A stretch of DNA of 64,000 nt from Pilatotrama ljubarskyi (Eukaryota; Basidiomycota; Agaricomycetes; Polyporales; Polyporaceae), in the NCBI GenBank assembly GCA_022385805.1, contig MU277748.1:62001-126000 (forward strand), given 5' to 3'. The translations under genes and the position numbers were made by a program. A model generated the notes under the pieces. The model was not told the origin of the DNA and made no database searches. It saw nothing but the letters and a program-made list of their open reading frames with translations. How positions within the stretch are numbered: position 1 is the stretch's first letter; each line of letters starts with the position of its first letter. Below, piece by piece: positions 11,173 to 21,805 of the stretch.

Positions 11173-13611
11173 TCACTGTTCCCACTCCCACCCCTCACTC
11201 GCCCATTCCGGCATTTCCGTCTCGAAGCACCCGAGGCTCGTCGTGTAGCGCAGCGCATGCAGGAAGATGTAGAGCGACTCCGGCTTCGGGTCCGGGTGCA
11301 GCGGGACGAAGCACTCCGGGCAGTACTGCATCTCCTCCGACCCCGACGCCGCATCCGTGAATACGGGCTCGGGCGCGGCGAAACCAGAAGAAACAGGAGC
11401 TTGGTCGGGCAACGCGGGGTCTGGAGTGGTTGCAGTAGACTCGACGAGCGGTGTGGGGGTTTCGGAGACGGGAGGAGTGGTGATGGACAACTTGGCGACG
11501 TCCTCGAGCGTCAACTGATTCGTCCGGGGCGGTTCCTGGTCGGACTCTGCGGCGTCCGGATTCGCAGCATCAAGCGTTGCGGGGGACGTGCTCTCGGTGA
11601 CCTCGGCTGTGGCAAAAGCGGGTCCGCCGCGTTTCCGCTTGTTCTGCGGGGGGAGAGGGATGTTATAGCCGTGCGGGGTGAGCTTGCCTTTGGCGCGGAA
11701 CACGACGTCTCGCCAGCGTCCCCAGTCCTCAGCCTCGTCCTACACACAGCACGATGCGTGAGCGAACCGCCGCTCGCGCAGTCAGGAGAGGAGAGAGGGA
11801 GCATACCTTCATGTTGCGCAATCGCGTGATGATCCCGACGGCCTCTGCGGACAGCGGCACTGGCGAGCCCATCCCGATATCGTGTCCTGTCTCTCGCGGG
11901 AGCAATTTCGGCCGAGGCGCTGCTCCTTCGCCGTCTTTTGCAGCGGCATCGCTGCCGCCGTTGCCCTGGGGCAGCTCAGTGACATCGACTTTGCTGATAG
12001 ATTCGGGATTGCTGGCGGCGTCGAACTGGAAGTGCGATGGCGCCTGGGGCGCGGACCGTTCCTCGCTCGGCGTGATATCGATCCCGCCCTTTCCGAGATT
12101 CTCTCCCTAGACAAAACAATGTCCGTGAGACGGCGTACAGTGTTGACGCTAGTGAGTGGTGACCAACCCATATTCTTGGATCGGAGTAGATGGGATCATT
12201 CGCGATGGGGTGGCCTAGATATTGCAAGTGGACACGAATTTGATGTGCTGTGCGACCGCGTGAGCGTGGATATCGACGAGAAGCATCTTCCGGATACTCA
12301 CATCGGCCGGTGAGAGGGCGACAATGCAGGACACTGGTATCTGTGTTCTCGTCATATCGTATCCTCTTGAAGATGGTTTTGGCATGCTGAGGAGCAAGTG
12401 AACAACAGAAGAGGAAGAAGGACGTGAGCGGAGGCGCACCTTCCCCTCCGGATGTACGATGTTCAGACCCATTTGTCTGTCGACGGTCAAGAGCGGCTCC
12501 TCGCAGACAACTTCCTCCCTGCGAAGCTGCGTGAGTCGAGCTTAGAGTCGAATGAGGCTGGACACGCACTCGGGGAACTTGCCCTTGCAGCGGGCGATGT
12601 ACTCCTTCCTCACCCGTCCATTCACGAACTCCTGGGTGAGCGTGTTGGCCAGCGTCGGGTTCAGGGGAAGGATCATCAAGCCGGAGGTCAGTCTGTCGAG
12701 CCTGTTGACCGCTGCGCAAGCGTCAGAATGACTCGTGGAGGCGAGAGCAGTGCCGCATACTATAGACTTTGTCGAAGCCGAAATCGTTCTTCAGGATCTC
12801 GACCAAGCTATTCCGGAAGTACCGTCCAGCAGCATGTACGGGCTAAGCAGAGCACGTCAGTGAGGCCAGGAAGTGGCGTTTCGAGATGACCGCATACGAT
12901 TGACCCTGGTTTGTCGATGACGATGAACTCTCGTTCCTTGTCATGGTGAACGATGCGGACCGGGGTCGAAGTGACGGGCGGCTCGTGTCGATGTGAAATG
13001 TTCCTATACTCCGGTAAGCAATCCATCGTCGCCCGTGGGATGAGCGCAGCGTACGCACTCGATACGGTCGCCATTCCGGATGATGGTGTCTGGTTTTGCG
13101 ACTTTGCCGTTGATCGTCGTGACACCGGATTCCAGGGCATACCTCTGGGATAGCGAAGAAGCTCAGCTAGGGAGGACTCGGAGGAGAGAGGCGTTCAATA
13201 ACGCATAAGCGATAGCGTGCCCGCCGTCTAAGGAACGTTGCTGCGACCGCAAGCTCACGCAGGGGAGGTTTACGGTGTAACGTATATGCGCAGATCCGCG
13301 CGGATGCGCTGGTACGCAAAGACATCTGTCTAAGGCTGAGCACGCAGACCGCTTATACTATATTGAGACGGGAACTAGACGCATTAGAGAATAGGACGTA
13401 CGTAGAATTCCATCGACCGGTCCCGGAACTCTGTGGACACAACCTCGAGGATCTCCCGTCCGAGCCAGCGGCCCTTCGCCATGGTCGTGTAGGGATACCA
13501 GTATGGCGGGATTTTCTTGAGCCCTGGCTTCGAAGGTTTCGCGCTCTTCTCAGTGCGATCTTTTTCAGGGTTCACACTGCCAGAAGTTGAGGGAGCGGAT
13601 TGGTGCTCCAT
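11173..13611 (-). CDS. tRNA pseudouridine synthase, RluA family (PUS9/RIB2 type)
   Basis: Ten minus-strand exons (13611-13402, 13144-13059, 13003-12898, 12842-12761, 12711-12570, 12518-12440, 12386-12302, 12247-12168, 12106-11807, 11739-11173) encode 578 residues. Order: N-terminal [19 protein letters not shown], an S4-like stretch ([19 protein letters not shown]), VIDKPGSI, the catalytic loop [13 protein letters not shown] with Asp near residue 167, and [20 protein letters not shown]. This is the Pus9/Rib2 pattern that modifies tRNA U32. The C-terminal third is Thr/Pro-rich and ends in a Cys-containing motif ([15 protein letters not shown]). An in-frame ATG at 13737 would add 42 Arg-rich residues resembling a mitochondrial presequence, so alternative-start dual targeting is possible. 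Confidence 0.9.
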
Positions 13612-13882
13612 GGTCGCGGTCACAAAGTTTACGATGAATCGACGAAAAGTGTCGGTGTCGGAGGTGGGGAAACGAGGTCGGCGCACAGTGCGCTCTCGAC
13701 AACGTCTCGACAGCGTAGTCCCCAGATCTGAAGCCACCGTCGGATAGACTCAAGTGTTCAGAGTAGAAAAAGGTGCAGTCTGAGACTCGCTGAGCAGGGC
13801 GTGAGCGAGAGAAGGCAGGCGAGGATGGTGGATTGCAGAAGAGAAGCGGAATGCAGGAGGGGAGAAAGCTACAGACGCAAAA

Positions 13883-13954
13883 TGGACATTCAGGGGATTG
13901 AACCCTGGACCTCACGCATGCGAAGCGTGCGCGCTACCACTGTGCCAAATGCCC
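13883..13954 (-). tRNA. tRNA-Ala (anticodon CGC), second copy
   Basis: Base-for-base identical to the tRNA at 8707-8778 but on the opposite strand, with all stems paired and anticodon CGC. A T4 run follows directly on the minus strand. Flanks of the two copies diverge immediately, so only the tRNA itself is shared. Confidence 0.96.
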
Positions 13955-14105
13955 TTCGACGGGACTCTTCATTTAACCATTCACAATATACAGTATAGCT
14001 GATATGCGACTTCCCAGGACTTGGCGGAGTCCTTGTCGAAGTTTGCAGAGCCCGGTACCGGTTGTCCACTACCATCGTCATCCAGTACAGTATATATCTG
14101 CACGC

Positions 14106-16844
14106 ATGGGCCAACGCCTTCAAGTCTTTGTTGTTGCCCGCATCAGCATCCGTACAGGTGTCAGTCGGTACAAGTGTGTGGCAGCCTACCACCACCAGTG
14201 GTGCTTCGGCACACTCCCCCTTCGCGCTCTGCACCGCTTTTTCACCCTTGTGCGCCAGCGAGAAAATGCGGCCGTCGTTCGTGACGAGCTATGCCTTGTG
14301 GATCAGAAATCCCTCGGTCTCGTCAGTTTGAAACCCGCCGTCAATGAAGATCCAGCTGTCCCATGCCCTTACCTGGCATCCCTACTGGCAATCAGCTGGT
14401 CCACTGATCTAGACGTCCACCAATCCTACATCGGCGGCAACTCGTTGTACAATGGCCTCCTGGACGTCCGAGATGACTGCTGGAAAAAATGTACGTACTC
14501 GAAGCATCGCCTGTAGTGCACTCACAGAGCTACATAGTGCCGCACGATAGCCAGGCGGAGCCTCAACGACGAGGGCATATGCGTCATTGACCTCTCCTCA
14601 ATCGAGTCTCCGGCGTATTGCTTCGTCCCAAACAGTCGATCACCCGTCATGACCGCCTACGAATATATCCGGTTGAAGATGTTCCTTGGCTCGTTCACGG
14701 AAGCTGGCGGGCAGACTGCGTCCTCTGAAAGCGACTCAGTTTATGCAGATTCGGACACCTCGGAGGATGCAGGCGCAGGTGAATGCTACCGTTCTCTCTG
14801 CGTCCTGTTCGATTCTGACTATCAATCATGATACATAGATCGTAAGGATTACACGTTTACCGATATGCTCGACGTCTTCTGGGCGCTCGTCGATCTTGCA
14901 GGGTACCACCTAGTCCCCGCTGAAGTCGTCAATAGCGCCTGGCCACACGTTCCTGCTGACGAGAAGCAGGTGATTCAGGATCGAATCGGCCAACAGCTCA
15001 AGGTGCCTCAGAGAGAAGACACCCCAATGCCCCTGGATGTCGTGATCTCTCTATATCTAGGTTTTGCAACGCCCCAGGAGCTGCAGGAGTTGAGATGCGC
15101 ATTCGCACACGAGGACGAGCCGCATGTCGCGATTGGGAAGGCAGTCCTGCCCCCTTACGACATAGCGTCTGATGCGCAACGTTCTGTGCGCATCTCCGTC
15201 ATCTACCAGCTGCTGCGCGAGGTACGGGCTTTCCAATTCGTTTTCGAGCCCCGATGGCCCACCGACGACCAAGATGTACCGCCGTACTCTCAATTGGCGA
15301 CCGTCCGCAAGTTGATGCACTGGGATCTGGAGATGGAGCGGCGTATAAGGGGAGCAAGGCCCGCTCACACAGAGGGGTCTCGTCAGGAAACGCCAGCTGA
15401 GGTCGCGGCGAAGATCGTACGGGCTCAGAACGAACTACGGTCGCTCATCCGCCCCACGGCAGCCTTCAAACTGTCCCTTCGCCTCGCTCCCGAGATTATA
15501 GACCCTGTCTTGACGCTCCTCGACCGTGCCATACGGGACCTTGACGAATTTCCGTTCATCGACTTGGCTTTCCTGCCTCTGACAGCGTCCCAAGTGATCG
15601 ACTTGATCCGCGGATTTCCTGGGGTCGAGACGTTGTCTCTTTCGCACAACCGTTTCATCCGAGCGGACGATATTCCCGTTATCGTTGCATCCATGCCCTC
15701 TTTGAAGCGGCTTCACATCATGGGTTTCTGCTCGTCACTCGATTACGACCTTCTTGCACAGCTGCTGCGCACTCAACCACTCGTATTTCGTAACCTGGAA
15801 AGTCTGTTGACGCCTTCAATCATCAATCTCCTGCCGACAGACTATCCCGCAGCGTTTGCGTTTCAGCACCTATCTCGTGCCTCTACCGGTCGGAGCCCAG
15901 CGATCTCACTGCCGTTCTTTACTCCTGAACAGGTCCTTCGTGCTCTGGTCGAGGTCGTTCCCCTCGCCCTCCGGGAGTATCAATACGCCGAGTCGGCCCA
16001 GATGCTCGCGAAGAGCGACGGGAGTATCAAGGGTCCGCGCTACGGACCACTGAACATGAGCCGCACGAAGCTGACCGATGGAACACCCTTCTACATGAAC
16101 GTTGCCATGCTCATCCACGCGTCGTTCTCTTCTGGCGTCCGCGCTCCCGGCACGGGGTGGTGCGACCGACCCATCGTATCCCTACCGCTCCAGTACGCGT
16201 CTTACTCTCGCGCCCGACACGGTACCTGGGTGTTTGTGTTCGACTGGGATCACACTCGCCATAGATACCCAGACAGTGGCACGAATGCATACGGCTTCGT
16301 ATACTATGAGCGTGTGTTTCGTGACACGTCAATACTCAAGTGTGGATGCCCGAGCACTAGGGTGCTGTACAAGATTCTGCTAAACGAGCAGAAGCGATCC
16401 GCCGGAGGCACCCAAAGCGCAGATAGCCACCCTGAGGGCGGGTCTGGCATGCCAACTCCCTCCATCGACCTGCTCAACGACGTCATTCCCGGATTCTACC
16501 ACTTCGTCGGACACACCTACGACTTGCGCGGCTTCCTGCGCTGCATGGCCGACGAGGGACGGCCGCTGCCCTCACCTGAGGTGGTTCAGACGCTCGAGCG
16601 CATCCTGGACACGCGCGATCCGGCGACTCTGGAGAAAGTGTGTCGACTCATGTCCCAGGACGAGGTGCCGCATGCCGTCTCTGCGAATTCGCAGGGAGAG
16701 CTGACCGGGACCTTGAGGGAATATGACCCGTACTCGCTGCCAGAGCCTTTGAAACCTGTGGGGCAAGATCCACCTCTCTTGTGGGCTGCGCGATCGAGCC
16801 CTAACTTGTCCAAGGGACAGCGGATGGGGATCCTTATGTATTAG
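14106..16844 (+). CDS. Unnamed tandem family protein, copy A (872 aa)
   Basis: Three exons: 14106-14490, 14551-14778 and 14839-16844. The N-terminus starts MGQRLQVFVVARI and contains an aromatic/His block (VAAYHHQWCFG) and RQRENAAVVRDEL. The middle is acidic and variable. The C-terminal two thirds include an LRR-like segment (IDLIRGFPGVETLSLSHNR, then MPSLKRLHIMG), a conserved WCDRPIVSLPLQYASYSR region, HGTWVFVFDWDHTRHRY and a final MADEGRPLP region. No signal peptide or membrane helix is visible. I do not recognise a named family; proteins starting MGQRxQ-F are known to me only as uncharacterised in Agaricomycetes. Intron 1 uses the acceptor CGATAG at 14550; nearer AGs lead to stops. Copy B at 17943 has the same exon plan. 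Confidence 0.75.
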
Positions 16845-17039
16845 TGGTTCCAGGATTTCGTTCGCGATACGGATGACAATACTTGTTTCCAGGAAGTCCT
16901 TCGGCTGGTTTACTCATTGCGCGAAGCGAATATCATGGAGTCTTTCTCCGGCGCGGTCGAAAACAATGAAATTCACAAGAAATCAACGAGGGATGCAGGC
17001 GTTGGGAGGTAAGGGGACGACTCATTCAAGACAATCGGC
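16845..17039. other. Spacer after copy A
   Basis: Holds the 3' flank of copy A and unalignable sequence leading into the decayed third copy. No gene seen. Confidence 0.4.
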
Positions 17040-17716
17040 GTGCTGTGCGCTCTTGTTGCTCAACCAGCATCCGTAATGGAATGGGTCGGCATAGGTGTGT
17101 GGCAGCCCGTTCGCACTCCGCAACCCTCATGCCGGCGGACTACCTCGCAGTGTTTGGGTTTCAGCACATATCTCGTGCGTCTGCCGGTTGGTGGCCAGTG
17201 ATCTCACTGCCGTTCTTCATTCCGGAACAGGTCCTACGCGCTCTCATCGAGGTCCTACCTCTCGCACTACGGGAGCATAAACACTTCGAGTGGGTCCGCG
17301 TGTTTATGGAGAGAGACGGCCGTATCAAGGGCCCGCGCTACGGTCCACTTACTGTACTTCCCAGACGTTAGGCGATGTCCCCTGTCCCCTGGCCTCCGTC
17401 GCATCGCCTATATGGGCGCTTGTCCCCATGTCCCCGGCCACCCATCGCCTACGCCTCCCCTACCGGATTTGGTAATTCTGTCAGGTAACGGGCGCCTATT
17501 GGCGCCTATGGTGTCCTGAGCCAATCGTATCGCCTGTGTCCCCATGTCCCCGGGCACTCATCGCCTAGTCTCCCCCTTCCCACGCCCTAATCTAGGGTTA
17601 CATCGCTTCGCCTAACGTCTGGGAAGTACAGTAACATGAGCCGAGCAAAGCCGACCGACGGGACACCCTTCTACCTGAACGCCCTGCTCATTCACGCGTC
17701 CTACGCGTCCTCCGGA
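17040..17716 (+). pseudogene. Relic of a third family copy, interrupted by a miniature transposon
   Basis: The segment 17124-17350 reads LMPADYLAVFGFQHISRASA, then ISLPFFIPEQVLRALIEVLP and GRIKGPRYGPL. It matches copy A (LLPTDYPAAFAFQHLSRAST, LPFFTPEQVLRALVEVVP) and copy B closely. After the inserted 280-bp element the same reading continues at 17632 with NMSRAKPTDGTPFYLNALLI HASYASS (split here only to keep strings short) and then stops aligning near 17716. It covers only about a quarter of the gene with no start or end, so it is a dead fragment. Its presence between copies A and B suggests at least two duplication events. Confidence 0.8.
17352..17631. mobile_element. MITE, 280 bp, 24-bp perfect terminal inverted repeats, TA target duplication
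   Basis: Starts CTGTACTTCCCAGACGTTAG and ends with its reverse complement; the perfect inverted repeat extends 24 bases. Both ends are flanked by TA (17350-17351 and 17632-17633). Removing the element plus one TA restores continuous alignment of the surrounding relic with its paralogs, which proves insertion. The interior is coding-free, with repeated GTCCCC/ATCGCCTA words. TA duplication and small size fit a Tc1/mariner-derived non-autonomous element. Confidence 0.88.
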
Positions 17717-17755
17717 TTGATGACTAGGATAGGACGGGGGAAAGCTGGATAAAAT

Positions 17756-17824
17756 GGTACTTTGAGTGACTGAACCGGGGCTCAAAACATGCAAGCGCTC
17801 GCAGTACCACTGCGCTAAAAGTCC
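17756..17824 (-). pseudogene. Decayed tRNA (tRNA-Ala/Cys-like)
   Basis: On the minus strand GGACTTT at the 5' end pairs with AAAGT-CC at the 3' end, with one extra A. An A-box-like TAGCGCAGTGG and a B-box-like GGTTCAGTCAC are present, but the anticodon and T stems no longer pair well. The loop reading is ambiguous (TGC or GCA). Probably a tRNA pseudogene or the head of a tRNA-derived SINE. Confidence 0.5.
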
Positions 17825-17942
17825 ACGGTTTGCGTGATGTCAGCCTGACGGCGAGCAGCTGCAGATGGAGATGATAAGCTTGAACTTGCGAATCTGAGTG
17901 CGACTGACTCTTCGCTCGCTCTTCTCACCACCATCTGCAGAG

Positions 17943-20652
17943 ATGGGCCAACGTTTCCAAGTCTTTGTTATCGCTCGGATGCACTACAGTCGCGATCCAG
18001 CAGTCTGGCGGCATACATGTGTGGCCGCGTACCACCATCAGTGGTGCTTCGAAGTACTCCCGCTCCGCGCTCTATACCGCTTCTTTACCCTCCTGCGCCA
18101 GCGAGAAAACGCAGCCATCGTTCGTGACGAGCTATGGGTGGTAGACCAGAAAGCCCTTGGCCTCATCAACATAGCACCAGCTATCAATGAAGACCCAGCC
18201 GTCCCATGCCCTTACCTAGCGTCTTTACTCGCGATCAGCTGGACCACTGATCTGAGCGAACATCAATCCTACATCAGTGGTAACTCGTTCCTAAACGGCC
18301 TCTTGGACGTTCGGGATGACTGTTGGAAGAAAAGTATGTTATGTTCATAATCTCCGCAACAGTAACCACTAAGCCTAGGGATTGCACGGCAGCTCGGGAA
18401 GGTCTCAACGATGAGGGCATTTGTATCATCGATCTCTCCTCACTGCAGGCTCCAGCATATTGCTTCGTCCCACACGATCTACCGCAAGTCATGACTGCAT
18501 ACGAGTACATCCGCCTTGTGCTGTATGGCGGCTCGTTCACAGCCGTGCCCCATGACGCCCATCTGCACGACGAGGAGCGGCCGGAGGAATCTGAGAGTTC
18601 TGATGACGGTAACTGTCTACCAACCACGATTCATCCTCATGACTGACTCTCATGACAGGCAGCAATTACCCCTCATACGTCGCTCTGCTCGACGTATTCT
18701 GGTCCCTAGTGGATCTCGCAGGATATTCTCTCATCTCCGCGGAGGTGGTGAACAGCGTCTGGCCAGGAGAACCAGCAAACGACGAGAGTACATTCCGGGA
18801 GCGGACTGGTAGACAGCTCAGAGTACCTCTGAGAGAGGACACACCCACGCCTTTGGACGTTGTGACGTCTCTATATCTGGGCTTCGCGACGCCCCAAGAG
18901 CTGGACAGCTTGAGGGGCGCACCTGGAGAGGAGGAGCCGCACATTGCGATCGCAAAAGCCGTTCTGCCCCCTTTTCATACAGAGTCGGACGAGGAACGTT
19001 CTGCGCGGATGTCCGTTATCTACCAGCTGCTGCGCGAGGAACGGGCATTCCAGTTTGTCTTCGAACCCCAGTGGCCCATCGACGAACAAGGTGTACCGCC
19101 ATACTCCCGTATGGCCTTCTTCGACAAGCTGTCACACTGGATTCTCGAGATGGAACGACGCACAGGAGGAATATGGCTTCTTTCCTCCGTTCAGGCGGCA
19201 AGGTCTCCTGATGCTGTGGCTAAGGTCACACAGGCGCAAAACGAACTACGCTCACTCCTACACCCGAGTGAAGTCACTCGGCTGATGCTCCGGCTTGCTC
19301 CTTCAATCGAGGACGAGCCTGAGGGTCTGAGGGCGCTCCAGCATGTCGTCCAGAATCTCGACGACATCACCTTCATCGATTTGGCGTTCATGCCTCTGAC
19401 AGCGAAGCAAGTCATCGACATATTGCGCAAATTTCCAGGCGTTGAGGCGCTTTCTCTCTCACATAATCGGCATATACTCGCTGACGACATTCCGACCATC
19501 GTTACATCCTTGCCATCCCTGAAACGACTCCATGTCATGGGGCATTGCGCGTCACTCGACTTTGACCGTCTCAATGAGTTGCTCCGGAATCAACCGCTCG
19601 CATTCCGTAACCTAGAGAGCCTTGTGACTCCTGCGCTTATCAGTCTTCTACCAACGGACTATCCGGCGGCCTTCGTCTTTCAGCACGCCTCTCGCGCCTC
19701 CTCTCGTCCATTGCAAGGCATTTCGCTACCGTTCTTCACACCCGGTCAGGTCATTCGCGCTCTGAGCGATATCATTCCCCTCGCACTACGGGAGCATCGG
19801 TATGGCGAGTCGGTCCATAAGTTGGGGAAGGAATGGAACTTCTCACATATCCGGAATCTGCGCTACGGGCCCATGAACATGGGTAAGACGAAGCCAGCCG
19901 ATGGCACACCATTCTACATGAACGTCACCATGCTCGTTCACGCGTCCCTTTCTTGCGGTGTTCCCACTCCTGGGACGGCATGGTGCGACCGGCCTATCGT
20001 CTCACTTCCCACTCAGTACGCCTCATACTCGCGCAGTATGCACGGTACCTGGGGTTTCATATTCGACTGGGATCACACGCGCCATAGATACGCAAACCGG
20101 GGCACGAATGCATATGCGTTCGTCTACTATGAGCGTGTCTTCCGTGACACCTCAGTCCTCAAGTGCAGCTGCTCGAGTATGAGGATTATGCGCCAATTCC
20201 TGGTGGACGAACAGAGGCGATCTGGCCCACATGGCACAGACAGCCCGACCGAGTCCGGAGTCTCTCCCTCCATGAATCTCCTCGAAGACGTCCTCCCTGG
20301 ACTATACCACTACGTCGGAAGAACGTACGACCTACATGGCTTCCTGCGCTGCATGGCCGATGAGGGGCGCCCGCTTCCTCCGCCCGAGGTGGTGCAAACT
20401 CTCGATCACATCCTGAACACGCGCGACCCGGCGACTATGGAGAGAGTATGTCGCCTCATGTCCTCGGAGGACGTGCCGCATGTCAACTCTGCCAGTTCGC
20501 AATGCGAGTTTGTAGAGATTTTGAAGAAGACCGCTATATTCCCTGACTTCGACAAGCCCGTGGGGCAAGAACCACCCATCTTATGGGCCTCGCGGATGCC
20601 CTCTCGCGCTCCAGAGGGGGTGTTTCCGGTACCAGCGATGCTGATGTTGTGA
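17943..20652 (+). CDS. Unnamed tandem family protein, copy B (866 aa)
   Basis: Exons 17943-18333, 18393-18608 and 18659-20652, the same plan and intron phases as copy A. The start MGQRFQVFVIARM is followed by VAAYHHQWCFEVLPLRALYR. LSLSHNRHILADDIPTIV and LPSLKRLHVMGH repeat the LRR-like segment; WCDRPIVSLPTQYASYSR, GTWGFIFDWDHTRHRY and ADEGRPLPPPEVVQTLDHIL are also conserved. The variable parts relative to copy A are the acidic linker (exon 2) and the last about 40 residues, which suggests a surface under less constraint. The conserved Asp/His/Arg-rich stretch (DWDHTRHR) could be functional but I cannot assign a reaction. No membrane segment. Paralog of copy A by tandem duplication. Confidence 0.78.
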
Positions 20653-21805
20653 ATGGCGATAATGCTTTGCATCCGCACCTATTGAAGTGGTCCAGCATCT
20701 ATCGGCGATGTAATGCATGTACATATCGCGGCCACTCGCGCAGTAGCCCAGACGGCATCTTTCTACATGAGTTGGCTCCTGTCATTTCAGTCGCGCTAGT
20801 TCCGATCCGCGTTGAGGCCCGCCCTCTCACAATCGCCGTTGTTCAGCTCCTGACTTTGCCTTCACCTCGTCATCAAGATGGCTCCGAGCCTATGGTCCCT
20901 CGTACATGCGTCTCAGCTTCGTCCTAGTATTTCCGAGGTTCTGTTCACGGTAGATCTGATACAAGTTACTACCCAGGCCCATCATCCGGCGACGAACTCT
21001 AGGTTTGCGCCTTGATATCCTCCGTGACGCCTTACTAGGCTCAGTCACGCCAACTCGACAAGTCCGAGAAAGCAACTAACTCCCTCCTCGACATCCTTGC
21101 AGCGTTTCGGGCGTGCGCAACATGCGAGCCTGTAATTTCCGGCTCGCTACGTTGCCAGCGCGCACCATGTCCTGAGTTGGAAGATGCTTCCAGGTATCCT
21201 GCTATCCATCGGAACCCGAGTACAGATGTAAGTCGACCCTGCCAATGCGGTACTTCTATCATACCATTCACTCTACTGACAGTCTGCAGATTGACGGTCA
21301 CACTGGGTTCATCAGCCGGAGTTAGCGGAGAACTCCGGGATGGCCGTCGCAACTACGCAAACTTCCCCGCAACATTCTGTTCTGTGGGCTGAGCACGGCT
21401 CGAAGGAGTCAGTTCCGTAGGCCCCGTCACCGCCTTCACCAGAATTAGCACAGTAGGTTGACACCTCGCATGGCACCTCAAGATTGTGGTCGTGATCAGT
21501 ATCAGTCTGGTGAGAGGGAGTCTGTTCCCCGCTTGTTTGCGTTCAGTCGTAAGCCCTTCTGCAGCTCGACTTCTGTTACCATCTGCGGCCTGCGCTTGTC
21601 TTCGCCATCTTCGGTGTGCGGATTCGCGTCTACGGAACGTGCCGGTAGCAGGGGAAAGAACTCACAGATGCAGGTACTTAGTACGGGACGGCCTGCAGCC
21701 GCCGCAGGGCGGACTTGCCTCCTCCACCCGAGCCTCCTTGGCTACAAACGCTGCAAGGGCCTCGCCGCCTGCCTCAGCTGCTCTCTATCGTGACGCTTCC
21801 AACCC
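20653..21805. other. Spacer between family copy B and the surface-protein cluster
   Basis: About 1.15 kb without a supportable gene. It should contain the start, and possibly a signal-peptide exon, of the CFEM gene that follows. A frame at 21458-21793 is in register with that gene but ends in TGA at 21791-21793. Confidence 0.4.

Noticed and set aside
11976..12719. 247-codon minus frame over the pseudouridine synthase
   Set aside because: Mix of exon and intron reading; only its last part is in the true frame.
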